Source: Olsenella profusa (GTDB lineage: Bacteria > Actinomycetota > Coriobacteriia > Coriobacteriales > Atopobiaceae). From it: a DNA stretch of 64,000 bases. The DNA is taken from NCBI RefSeq assembly GCF_016900315.1, contig NZ_JACSNQ010000011.1, positions 1 through 64,000 on the forward strand. The letters are read 5' to 3'. Below the pieces are notes generated by a model. The model saw only the letters and a program-made list of their open reading frames with translations. It searched no databases and was not told the origin of the DNA. Below, piece by piece: positions 42,550 through 53,403 of this stretch; the first letter of the stretch is position 1; every line of letters begins with the position of its first letter. Position numbers and translations under genes: made by a program.

Positions 42550-44592
42550 CTAGGCGAGCTCGATGATAGCCTCGCCAGGGGCCACCGTGGCGCCGGTGTG
42601 CGCGGTCACGCTGGCGTAGGCGTCGGTGTTGGTGATAATGACCGGGGTCACCGGATCCAGCCCGGCGGCGAGGATGGCGTCGAGGTCGACGTCCATGAGC
42701 AGCTGCCCCGCGCTCACGTGGTCGCCCACGCTGACGTGCGCGGTGAAGGGCTTGCCCTCAAGCGTCACGGTGTCGATGCCGATGTGCATGAGGATCTCGG
42801 CTCCCGCGTCGGTGGTCATGCCGAGCGCGTGACCCGTCTCGGCGAGCACGGTGACGGTGCCCGCGGCCGGCGCGTAGAGCTTGCCCTCGGTGGGCTGGAC
42901 GGCGGCGCCGGTGCCCATGGCCTCGCTCGCAAAGACCGGGTCGGGGACCTCGGTCATCTTGATGACGGTGCCGGCGAGCGGCGAGACGATCGTCTCGGCG
43001 GCAGCGGCGGACGTGGTGCCCGCGATGGCGGACACGGCGGCGTCGGCCGCGGCGGCGGAGAGGGCCGCGGCGTCGGCGGCGTCGGAGGCGGGGGCGGCCA
43101 CGGAGGCCTGGACGGTCGGGGCGGCCTGCTCGGCGGCCTCCTCCGGGTCCTTGAAGAGCATGAAGGTGAGGCCGAAGCCGACGCCGGCGGCGATGAGGAA
43201 CATCACCACGTACTGGACGGGCTGGTTGAGGCAGAGCAGCAGGCCGAAGATGCCGGTGACGCCGGTGCCGTTGGCGGCCAGCCCCACGATGGAGGCGAAT
43301 ATGGCGCCTAGGCCGCCGCCGATGCAGCCGCAGACGAAGGGCTTGAAGAAGCGGATGTTCACGCCGAAGATGGCCGGCTCGGTGATGCCCATGAACGCGG
43401 AGAGCGAGGAGGGTAGGGCCAGGGCGCGGGTCTTGACGCTCTTGGTCTTGAGGGCCACGGCGAGGGCGGCGCCGGCCTGGCCGATGTTGGCGGCGGAGGC
43501 GAGCGGCAGCCAGTAGGTCACGCCATAGCTGGCGATCTGGCCGAGGTCGATCGTGGTGTGCATCTGGTGGATGCCGGTGACGACGGTCGGGGCGTAGAGG
43601 GCGCCCATGATGAGCGAGCCGATGCCCGCCGGCAGCGTGATCAGCCACTGGATGGCGCCGAGGATGGCGTTCTCGGCCCAGACGAAGATTGGGCCCACCA
43701 CGAGCATCGTGATGTAGGCGGTCACGGCCACGGAGACAAGGGGCGTCACGAAGAGGTCGAAGGCCTCGGGGACCACCTTGTGCAGGCGCTTCTCAAAGAA
43801 GGCCAGGATCCAGCAGGCCACCACGATGGGGATGACGTGGCCCTGGTAGCCGGTCCACTCGATGGAGTAGAGGCCGGGGATCACGGCGTAGGTGGGGATG
43901 GTCTCCCCGTTGGCCACCATCGTCGCCACGCTGTTGGCGTTGGTGAGCGCGGGGTTGATCAGCACCATGCCGATGACGGCGCCGAGGTAGGGGTTGGCGC
44001 CGAAGGCCTTGGCGGCCGAGAAGCCGATGAGGATCTGCAGGAACGTGAAGGCCCTGTTGGCCACGAGGTTGAGGATCTGATACCACGCGTTGTCGGTGCT
44101 GAGGCTGATGAAGCCCTGCGTGTCCATGAAGCTGAGGGCGCTCATGATGCCCAGCAGCAGGCCCGAGGCCACGATGGCGGGGATGATGGGCACGAAGACG
44201 TCGCCCAGCAGCTTGATGGCGCGCATGAACGGGTTGGTCTGCTGCTGCGCCGCGGCCGCCTTGGCCTCCTCCTTGGAGGCGGCGCTGATGTGGCCGAGCG
44301 CGATGAACTCGTCGTAGACCTTGTTGACGGTGCCGGTGCCGTAGATGACCTGCAGCTGGCCCGACGCCTTGAAGTTGCCCTTGGCGCCGGTCGCGTTGTC
44401 CACGGCGGCCTGGTTCACCTCGGAGTCGTCGGCGAGCACGAGCCTCAGGCGCGTGGCGCAGTGCGCGGAGCGTCGCTTCCCCCCTGTGGCACGCCGCTTG
44501 CGCGCCGTGCCGGCGAGCCGAACTCGCAAGCCGGACCGGTAAACCACGACTCCGCATGTGAAATCGTTCTCACAATATGCCGAGAAGCGCAT
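42550..44592 (-). CDS. scrA: Sucrose-type PTS transporter EIIBCA, altered N-terminus
   Basis: A PTS permease of the glucose/sucrose superfamily. EIIB is recognisable from AHCATRLRLVL (phosphorylated Cys), EIIC has some ten helices with GITEPAIFGVNIRFF and GIHQMHTTID, a linker rich in Ala follows, and EIIA ends the protein with EILMHIGIDTVTLEGK (phosphorylated His). The first ~22 residues of a normal EIIB (an alpha helix with GG and N) are missing in all frames; the sequence before AHCATR is Arg-rich and unlike the family. The start at ATG 44592 (680 aa) is therefore only the nearest ATG, and it lies upstream of the LacI-type palindrome. Imports and phosphorylates sucrose if functional; regulator and hydrolases adjoin. 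Confidence 0.82.
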   Translation of the reverse strand: MRFSAYCENDFTCGVVVYRSGLRVRLAGTARKRRATGGKRRSAHCATRLRLVLADDSEVNQAAVDNATGAKGNFKASGQLQVIYGTGTVNKVYDEFIALGHISAASKEEAKAAAAQQQTNPFMRAIKLLGDVFVPIIPAIVASGLLLGIMSALSFMDTQGFISLSTDNAWYQILNLVANRAFTFLQILIGFSAAKAFGANPYLGAVIGMVLINPALTNANSVATMVANGETIPTYAVIPGLYSIEWTGYQGHVIPIVVACWILAFFEKRLHKVVPEAFDLFVTPLVSVAVTAYITMLVVGPIFVWAENAILGAIQWLITLPAGIGSLIMGALYAPTVVTGIHQMHTTIDLGQIASYGVTYWLPLASAANIGQAGAALAVALKTKSVKTRALALPSSLSAFMGITEPAIFGVNIRFFKPFVCGCIGGGLGAIFASIVGLAANGTGVTGIFGLLLCLNQPVQYVVMFLIAAGVGFGLTFMLFKDPEEAAEQAAPTVQASVAAPASDAADAAALSAAAADAAVSAIAGTTSAAAAETIVSPLAGTVIKMTEVPDPVFASEAMGTGAAVQPTEGKLYAPAAGTVTVLAETGHALGMTTDAGAEILMHIGIDTVTLEGKPFTAHVSVGDHVSAGQLLMDVDLDAILAAGLDPVTPVIITNTDAYASVTAHTGATVAPGEAIIELA
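44557..44574. promoter_or_regulatory. LacI-type operator before the PTS gene
   Basis: TGTGAAATCGTTCTCACA is an 18-bp imperfect palindrome with TGTGA/TCACA ends around CG, the usual shape of a LacI/GalR operator. It overlaps the 5' region of the PTS gene and resembles the operator at 40812. The LacI-family gene at 45038 is adjacent on the same strand. Confidence 0.65.
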
Positions 44593-44729
44593 GGACTTTG
44601 TGTTGGTTGGCGAACGGCCGTATTTTCTCGGCAAGCGGCTGTCGAGAAGAACCGTGGGGTTGTGTCGGCGCCGGCTGGGGTGTGATGCGGCTGGACGTTC
44701 TTCTCGCCTGCGGATCGGGCCGGGGCTCT

Positions 44730-45012
44730 GGTGCTTGCAAAATCGCGGCATTGCGCTCGAGCACCTCCCGGGAGCTTACGAAATCGCGACCGTTGCGCCG
44801 GGACACGGCCCATGCGCTTAGAAAATCGCGACCGTTACGCCTGCCCCGTCTGTGATGTCTCGTCCGGCCCGAGAAACTCCAGGTGGCGTTTGCGCGAGAG
44901 GCGCCGTGCGTCCTCGAGAGGGGAGAGCTGTGTACGGGGCGCCGAAACGACCGCCGTTTCGTAAGCGCGGGGGCCGCCGTCCCTGCAACGGTCACGATTC
45001 CGTAAGCACGCT
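44730..45012. repeat. Family C hairpin repeats, five degenerate copies
   Basis: Direct copies begin near 44732, 44774 and 44817, spaced 41-43 bases, e.g. GCTTACGAAATCGCGACCG then TTGC. Two inverted copies lie at 44942-44967 and 44988-45012. The consensus GGTGCTTACGGAATCGCG followed by ACCGTTGCACC can fold with GGTGC/GCACC and ACGG/CCGT stems. The same family recurs at 50437. The stretch 44593-45037 has no gene. Confidence 0.7.
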
Positions 45013-45037
45013 CACTTCCGCCGACGCCGACACCAGC

Positions 45038-46021
45038 TCAGCGCGTGGAGTTTCTCGCCACGACGTCATAGCCCATCTTGAGCTCGCGCGGCACGGAGTC
45101 GTCGCCGGCCATCATCCCGACCAGCATCCGGGCGGCCTCCACGCCCGAGGTCTTGTAGTGGTGGTGCACGGTGGTGAGCGTGGGCGTCACGATCTGGGAG
45201 AGCTCCGCGTCGCCGACGCCGGTGACCGCCACGTCCTCCGGCACGCGCCGACCGTACTCGCGCAGGCAGGTGAGCGCCCCGTAGGCGATCGAGTCGGTGG
45301 CGCAGACGATGGCGTCGAGGTCGGGGTGCGCGTCGAGCAGCGACTCGGCCTGCTCGTAGCCGGAGTCCACCGTGAACTCGGCCACGCGCGTCATGTCGTC
45401 TGCCACCGTCACGCCCGCGGCGGCGCACCCGGCGAGAAACCCCTCACGGCGCATCCGCCCGGCCGACACGTCCTCCTCGAGCACGCCGATGTAGGCGGGC
45501 CGCGACGAGCCCCGCAGCGCGAGCGCCGTCACGTCGCGCACGGCGTCGAAGTCGTCCTGGTAGACGCAGGTGCGCCCGGCCACGTTCTGGTCGAGCACCA
45601 CCAGGGGCACGCCGAGCGCCGAGAAGGCCGCCTCGTGCTCCGGGGTGACGACGGTCGCCACGAGGATGACGCCGTCCACGCGGCTCTTCTCGGCAAACAG
45701 GCGCAAAAACTCGACCTCGCGCGCGGCATCGTTGTCCGTGTTGGCAAGGAGCACCTGGTAGCCGGCCTGGTTGAGCACGCCCGTGATGCCGGCGACCATC
45801 CGGCTCACCGAGGCGGAGTTGATCTTGGGGATGACCACGCCCACCACGTCGCTCTTGCCGGTGCGCAGCGTCTTGGCCTGCCGGGAGGGCACGTAGCCGG
45901 TCTGCTCGATGACGCGGCGGATGGCGTCGCGCTTCTCCTGGCTGACGTAGCCGTCGTTGAGGTAGCGCGAGACCGTGGCCCGCGAGACCCCCGCCATCTG
46001 TGCGATCTGGTTGATGTCCAT
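45038..46021 (-). CDS. LacI-family repressor, probable sucrose regulator
   Basis: A 327-aa LacI/GalR regulator. The N-terminal helix-turn-helix reads NQIAQMAGVSRATVSRYLND, followed by a hinge (SRQAKTLRTGKSDVVGVVIP) and a periplasmic-binding-protein-like sensor domain with AIVCATDSIAYGALTCLREYG and VTGVGDAELSQIVTPTLTTV. It sits upstream of, and on the same strand as, the PTS, GH32 and fructokinase genes and most likely represses them through the palindromes at 44557 and 40812, with sucrose or fructose phosphate as inducer. GGGGAGGACGC precedes ATG 46021. Confidence 0.92.
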   Translation of the reverse strand: MDINQIAQMAGVSRATVSRYLNDGYVSQEKRDAIRRVIEQTGYVPSRQAKTLRTGKSDVVGVVIPKINSASVSRMVAGITGVLNQAGYQVLLANTDNDAAREVEFLRLFAEKSRVDGVILVATVVTPEHEAAFSALGVPLVVLDQNVAGRTCVYQDDFDAVRDVTALALRGSSRPAYIGVLEEDVSAGRMRREGFLAGCAAAGVTVADDMTRVAEFTVDSGYEQAESLLDAHPDLDAIVCATDSIAYGALTCLREYGRRVPEDVAVTGVGDAELSQIVTPTLTTVHHHYKTSGVEAARMLVGMMAGDDSVPRELKMGYDVVARNSTR

Positions 46022-46162
46022 GCGTCCTCCCCGTTTGCGTACCGAGTGTAGCGCACGACGCGTCCGCGGGCCCAGCCCCAAGCCGGAGAGGCGGGCGTGT
46101 CCGTCACGCGTCCGGTCCCGGGCGTATCATCAGGGGCGAGAAGAACGACGGAGGGGGCGGAC

Positions 46163-48718
<2,556 letters not shown>

Positions 48719-48887
48719 GGCGGCCGGGGCCGGGCGTCCTTCTCGCCGGTTGCTATGGAGGTTGCTTCAGAGTCCCTGCGGGGGCGCCGTCCCGGCTCCT
48801 GCTGGGGCGCCGTCCCGGTTCCTGCGAAGACTGCCGCTCCGGCCCCTGCGGAAGTTGCCGTCCCGGCCCCTGCGCCGGAACCGGCGG

Positions 48888-48985
48888 GGTTGTGCGTTTT
48901 AGCCGCGAGAAACACGGGGGTTGTGCGCGCCGGCGCACACAGGGGCGCCGATTTCGGCACCCGGAACGCACACTCTCGGGAAATT
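48888..48985. repeat. Family B nested inverted repeat, copy 3
   Basis: GGTTGTGCGTTTT at 48888-48900 pairs with the region around GGAACGCACAC at 48963-48973. Inside, TTGTGCGCGCC faces GGCGCACACA across 48921-48941. It contains GCGAGAAACACGGGGG, matching the GCGAGAAGTACGGGG of copy 1. It lies between the UvrA paralogue and the MATE leader; 48719-49122 holds no gene. Confidence 0.75.
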
Positions 48986-48987
48986 CC

Positions 48988-49050
48988 GCGCAAGGGGCGC
49001 AGGCCGCCGCGCAAGGGGCGCAGGCCGCCGTGCAAGGGGCGCAGGCCGCC
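48988..49050. repeat. 21-bp tandem repeat, three units
   Basis: The unit (GCGCAAGGGGCGCAGGCC then GCC) occurs at 48988, 49009 and 49030, the third with one substitution. Diverged continuation lies to about 49090. It directly follows family B copy 3. Confidence 0.85.
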
Positions 49051-49122
49051 GTGCGTCGCGCAGGAGCCGCTGCGCGTCCGGGAGCCGCCGCGCGTCCCGC
49101 GTCCTTCTCGCCGTCCGGCCGT

Positions 49123-49152
49123 TTGACTTTGCGGGCGCGGCTTCGCTAGCAT
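49123..49152 (+). promoter_or_regulatory. Promoter of the MATE leader
   Basis: -35 TTGACT (49123-49128), an 18-base spacer, and -10 TAGCAT (49147-49152). Transcription would begin near 49159, giving a leader of about 185 bases before the MATE start. Confidence 0.65.
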
Positions 49153-49158
49153 GGGGTC

Positions 49159-49294
49159 AAGCGGCCGTGGCCGCAAATTGAAGAGACTCACCGGAGGGTC
49201 GTGCGCCGCAGCGCACAGGGAGGCCAGGGCCTCTGGACCGGAGAAGGTGTCGGGTGCGCCCGGTTGTCGAGAGACGATCGGGCGCGCCTTTTTT
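49159..49294 (+). ncRNA. Structured leader with terminator, riboswitch-like
   Basis: The leader folds on paper into a hairpin GCGGCC/GGCCGC (49161-49174), then a three-way junction closed by GGTC (49197) and GACC (49236) with arms GTGCGC/GCGCAC (49201-49216) and GAGGCC/GGCCTC (49220-49233), and finally an intrinsic terminator: GGTGCGCCCG (49253) with CGGGCGCGCC (49279-49288) followed by six T. This is the layout of a transcription-attenuating riboswitch. It precedes a MATE efflux gene, a target of several riboswitch classes, including guanidine classes. I cannot match it to a known consensus by eye. Confidence 0.55.
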
Positions 49295-49343
49295 GTGGAC
49301 CGCCGCGCCGTCCGCCGGCCGGCGGGGAGGGGAGGAGAAGGAC

Positions 49344-50335
49344 ATGGACTCGCGCACGCTCTACCTGGGGACGCCCACGCGGCGCCTCTTCTTCATGGCC
49401 GCCGTGCCGGGCGCGGTGAGCATGCTCGCCTCGTCGCTGTGGCAGACGCTCGACGGCGTGTTCGTGGGCCAGTTCGTGGGCGCCACCGCGTTTGCTGCCA
49501 TCAACCTCGCGATGCCGTTCGTGATCGTGAACTTTGCCCTGGCCGACCTCATCGGCGTGGGCTCGGCGGTGCCGATCTCGGTGGCGCTCGGCCGCGGCCG
49601 GCGCGACGAGGCGAACAGCGTCTTCACCTGCGCGACGATCCTTATCGTGCTCACCGGGCTCGTCACGGGCGCGGCGATGTACCTCGGCGCCCCGACACTC
49701 ATGTCCCTCATGGGCGCGAGCGGCGAGTTTGCGGAGCTCGCAGTGGGCTACCTGCGCGTCTACGCGCTCTTCTCGCCGCTCTCCTCGCTGCTCTACGCGG
49801 TCGACAACTTCCTGCGCATCAGCGGCTACATCCGCGGCAGCATGGCGCTCAACGTGGGTATGTCCGCTCTCAGCATGTCGCTCGAGCTGCTGCTCCTGGC
49901 GGGCCTGGGGTGGGACACGCGCGGGTGCGCTCGCTCGCGGGGTGCGTGGCGATGTCGGTCTGCAGCGTCATCGGCTACGTGCCGTTCCTGCGCGGGCGCG
50001 CCACGCTGCGCCTCTGCCGGCCTCGGTTCCGTGCCCGCCTGGTGCGTCAGATCGCCGCGTGCGGCAGCCCCACCTTCCTCAACAACGTGGCGGGCCGCGT
50101 GACCTCGATCGTCATGAACGCGATCCTCGTGCGCACCGGCGGCGAGGTTGCGGTGTCGGTCTACGGCGTGCTCATGTTCGTCGACGGCTTCGTGCAGCCG
50201 CTGCTCTACGGCATGTGCGACTCGCTGCAGCCCGCGGTGGGCGTGAACTGGGGCGCGCGCCGCCACGCGCGGGTGCGCTCGCTCGCGCGCCACTCGTTTG
50301 CGGCTGCGGCGGCGACTGCCACTGCGAGAAGTGGG
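49344..50335 (+). pseudogene. MATE family efflux transporter, frameshifted and truncated
   Basis: The frame from ATG 49344 (GGAGGAGAAGG upstream) gives a clear MATE N-terminal half: TPTRRLFFMAAVPGAVSMLASSLWQTLDGVFVGQFVG and onward to about residue 190. Near 49905 the reading moves to another frame, where SVIGYVPFLRG, SPTFLNNVAGRVTSIVMN and GMCDSLQPAVGVNWGARR continue the family. After about 50300 likeness ends and repeat sequence begins, so roughly 100 C-terminal residues are missing. Both lesions suggest an inactive gene. MATE proteins normally expel drugs or small cations using ion gradients. Confidence 0.88.
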
Positions 50336-50436
50336 CGCCGAGAAGAACAAGACGGCGGGGCGATTGGGGCTGCGCGGCCCTTCTCGCCCCGCCGTTCTTT
50401 GTGGGCTGCGACTGGCGTGCCAGCTGGTGGTGGGCG

Positions 50437-50700
50437 TGCTTACGAACCCGCGGCTGTTGCACCGGTTGGCCCGATGCGCGCTTTGAGAATCGCGGTTGTT
50501 GCACCACCTGGTCAAGAAGGTGCTTACGGAATCGCACTCAATACGGCATCTGGGGCCTCAATCGCTTTGAAATCCTGGGTTGTTCCACCAGGCGACGTTG
50601 GATGCAGGTGCAACAGCATGCGCTTTCAAAGCAACTCGCCCGATTATGGCGCCGACGACCTCCAGTTTCTAAGCATCGTCGGACTCGGTGTTGCAACGGC
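50437..50700. repeat. Family C hairpin repeats, second array
   Basis: Degenerate copies begin near 50437, 50478, 50519, 50565 and 50617, spaced 41-52 bases, e.g. GTGCTTACGAACCCGCGGC then TGTTGCACC, and CGCTTTGAGAATCGCGG then TTGTTGCACC. A final inverted-looking unit ends at 50700. The spacing mimics a CRISPR but the repeats are not identical. The array fills the DNA where the C-terminal part of the MATE gene should be (50336-50725). Confidence 0.7.
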
Positions 50701-50725
50701 CTCTAATCCCAAAGCAGCGATGGGC

Positions 50726-50861
50726 GGCTGGGCGAGAAGGGCAACGGGGCGAGAAGGACGGCTGGGCGAGAAGGGCAACGGGGCGAGAAGGACGGCTGGG
50801 CGAGAAGGGCAACGGGGCGATAAGGACGCGCTGGCGAGAAGGACAACGGGGCGACAAGGAC
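50726..50861. repeat. Family D: 34-bp tandem repeat, four units
   Basis: Units start at 50726, 50760, 50794 and 50828. Each contains two copies of the dispersed word: GGCGAGAAGGGCAACG and GGGCGAGAAGGAC. Units 1 and 2 are identical, unit 3 differs by one base, unit 4 by several. The array lies between the MATE remnant and the proton ATPase gene. Confidence 0.9.
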
Positions 50862-50904
50862 AACCGCGCCGCGAGCGCACGTCGGGCCCGCATCGCGTCG
50901 TCCG

Positions 50905-53289
50905 CTACGCCACGTGGAAGCGACGGAAGAGCGCGACCTTCGCGAAGTCGAGGGCCGCCCCGCCCGCCGCGCACACCGCGAGCGTTGCTGCCACCGCCTC
51001 AGGCGTCACCGCAGGCACCGCCACGCCCGCCAGTACGAGCGCCGTGAAGCCCACCGTCACCGCTGCGGCCACGATGAGCATCCCGCGGCTCGGTCGGCTC
51101 GCCCACGCGTGCCCGCGCTCGCGCACCGTGAGGATGCGGACCTGCGAGTTCACCACGAGCGCGTACATCACCAGCGTCGGCGCGGCCCCCGCACCCAGCC
51201 CGAGCGGACCAGCGGCGAGCCAGGCCACCACGAGCTCCTCGACCGCGAAGAGCGCGCCCAGCACGGCCGAGGCGCGCACGATCGAGTGCAGGTCCCAGCC
51301 GTTGGGGGAGGTCGTGGCGCGCACGTTGTCGGTGGCGATGGACATCGTGGCGAAGTCGTTGGCAAAGATGAGCAGGCTCATGCCCAGAAGCGAGACGAGC
51401 ATGCTTCCGGTGAGCACATACCCGGCGGCAAGGAGCACCACCGACTCCACGACCTTGGTGACCTTGTTGATGACCCAGGTGAGCATCCGCTGGTAGGCGC
51501 GGCGGCTTTCGGTGAGGGCGTCCACGATGCCGGCGAGCCCCTCGCCGGTGAGCACCGCCGACGCCGCGCCGCGGGCCACGTCGGTGGCGCCGGGGGCAGC
51601 GCACCCCAGCTCGGCTTGGGCGAGGGCGGGGGCGTCGTTGACGCCGTCGCCGGTCATGCCCACGGAGTGGCCCGCCTCCTGGAGCAGGTGCACGATCAGG
51701 TGCTTGTCGGCGGGGAGCACCTCGGCAAAGCCGTCCGAGCCCTCCACCAGCGCAAGCTGCGCGTCGTGCGGGGCGTCGCGCAGCTCGGCGGCGCGCCGGA
51801 CGCGGCCGCCCACGCCCACGGCCGCCGCGACCTCGCGCGCGATGGCCGCGTCGTCGCCGGTGAGCATCAGCGGGCGCACACCGAGCGCCCGCAGGCGCCC
51901 CACGAGCTCGGCCGCGTCGTCGCGCGGGGGGTCGGCCAGGCCGAGCAGCCCCACGACCTCGAGGTCCTTCTCGCCTGTGCCGGAGGCCACGGCCACGCAG
52001 CGCAGGCCTCGTGCGGAGAGGCCCTCGACGGCGCGCCCGAGCGTCTCCGCGTCCGTGGCGGCAAGGCCTGCCACCACGCGCGGCGCGCCCTTGACGAGAA
52101 GGACCCGCGTGCCGTCCGCGAGCTCCGCGGTGGCCTCGGTGCGCTTGGCCGCGGGGTCGAAGGGGACGTAGGAGAGCTGTCGCGCGCCGGCCGCGCCCAC
52201 GCCGTCCGCCTGCGCGCGGCGCCTGATCGCGGCGTCGATGGCCTCCGAGCCGGTGGCCTCGCTCGCCAGCGCCGCGGCGCGCACGACCTCCGCGGCCGTG
52301 TGGCCGCCGAGCGGGACGACCTCGGTGACCTCGAGCTGGTTGGTGGTGAGTGTGCCGGTCTTGTCGAGGCAGAAGACGTCGATCGAGGCGGCGTCCTCCA
52401 CGGAGTCGAGCCTCGTCACGAGCACGCCCTCGCGCGAGAGCGCCAGCGCGCCCGCCGCCTGCACGATGGCGAGGACTGCGGGCAGTGCCACGGGGACCGC
52501 GCCCATGAGGAAGGTGATCACGAGCGACGCCACGTCCACGAGGCCGTCGCCGCGCACGAGCGCGTAGCCGCCCACCACGACCGATGCGGCCACGCCCAGG
52601 TACATCATGTACCGCACGATCGAGAAGAGCAGCTCCTGCTGGCGCGAGCGCGGCGCGGCGTCGCGCACGAGCGCGGCGGTGCGGCCGAGCCCCGAGCGCT
52701 CGCCGGTGGCGGTGACGACGGCCGTCACGGCGCCGCGGGCCACGACGGAGCCCGCCGGGAGCTCGTCGCCGGCCGCGACCGTCCGGGGCAGGGACTCGCC
52801 GGTGAGCGAGGAGAGGTCGGCGTCGGCGTCGCCGGAGAGCACGCGCACGTCGGCCGGCACCACGCGTCCCAGGCCGAGCGAGACCACGTCGCCCACCACG
52901 AGCTCGCGGGCCGCCACCTCGCCCCAGGCGCCGTCGCGCCGGCAGCTCACGCCCACGGCGAGGTCGCGCCGCAGCAGCTCCACCGCCCGGCGCGCGCTCG
53001 AGGACTGCAGCTGGCCCACCACGGCGTTGACCGTGAGCAGCACGGCGATGACCACGGCCTCGGTGGCGTGGCCCACGGCCAGCGCGAGCACCGCCGCCAG
53101 CTCGAGCAGCCACGGCATCGGCCCCCAGTAGCGGGCGAGAAACGCGAGCACGGGGTTGCGTCGCCGTTCGGCCACCTCGTTGGGGCCGTCCTCGGCGAGC
53201 CGGCGCGCTGCCTCCGCGCTCGTGAGGCCGGCCGCGGTGCCGTCCCCGGACGCCTCCTGCGTGGGGTTCTGTGCCGTGCGTGCGTCCAT
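50905..53289 (-). CDS. P3A-type proton-efflux P-type ATPase
   Basis: A 794-aa plasma-membrane H+-ATPase-like pump. Marks are LTGESLP near residue 185 (actuator dephosphorylation motif is TGES), PVALPAVLAI in helix M4, the phosphorylation site DKTGTLT near 310, KGAPR in the nucleotide domain, and MTGDGVNDAPALAQAELG. It likely exports protons at the expense of ATP. The start ATG 53289 follows GGAGGAAGG; an upstream GTG at 53322 lacks a site. It is transcribed divergently from a LysR gene across an AT-rich gap. Confidence 0.93.
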   Translation of the reverse strand: MDARTAQNPTQEASGDGTAAGLTSAEAARRLAEDGPNEVAERRRNPVLAFLARYWGPMPWLLELAAVLALAVGHATEAVVIAVLLTVNAVVGQLQSSSARRAVELLRRDLAVGVSCRRDGAWGEVAARELVVGDVVSLGLGRVVPADVRVLSGDADADLSSLTGESLPRTVAAGDELPAGSVVARGAVTAVVTATGERSGLGRTAALVRDAAPRSRQQELLFSIVRYMMYLGVAASVVVGGYALVRGDGLVDVASLVITFLMGAVPVALPAVLAIVQAAGALALSREGVLVTRLDSVEDAASIDVFCLDKTGTLTTNQLEVTEVVPLGGHTAAEVVRAAALASEATGSEAIDAAIRRRAQADGVGAAGARQLSYVPFDPAAKRTEATAELADGTRVLLVKGAPRVVAGLAATDAETLGRAVEGLSARGLRCVAVASGTGEKDLEVVGLLGLADPPRDDAAELVGRLRALGVRPLMLTGDDAAIAREVAAAVGVGGRVRRAAELRDAPHDAQLALVEGSDGFAEVLPADKHLIVHLLQEAGHSVGMTGDGVNDAPALAQAELGCAAPGATDVARGAASAVLTGEGLAGIVDALTESRRAYQRMLTWVINKVTKVVESVVLLAAGYVLTGSMLVSLLGMSLLIFANDFATMSIATDNVRATTSPNGWDLHSIVRASAVLGALFAVEELVVAWLAAGPLGLGAGAAPTLVMYALVVNSQVRILTVRERGHAWASRPSRGMLIVAAAVTVGFTALVLAGVAVPAVTPEAVAATLAVCAAGGAALDFAKVALFRRFHVA

Positions 53290-53403
53290 CTCTGCCCTGC
53301 CTTCCTCCGGGTGCTTCGCCACGAAGGTACCGCGCCGCAGGACATATGTAAATTACTATTATGAGTATGAGAACTATCGATAATTACGATGGATTGGAGC
53401 GTC

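Noticed and set aside
50437-50861. A CRISPR-like array
   Set aside because: The units at 50437-50700 are not identical, spacers are short and partly shared, and the 34-bp units at 50726 are true tandem repeats without spacers. No cas genes are present.
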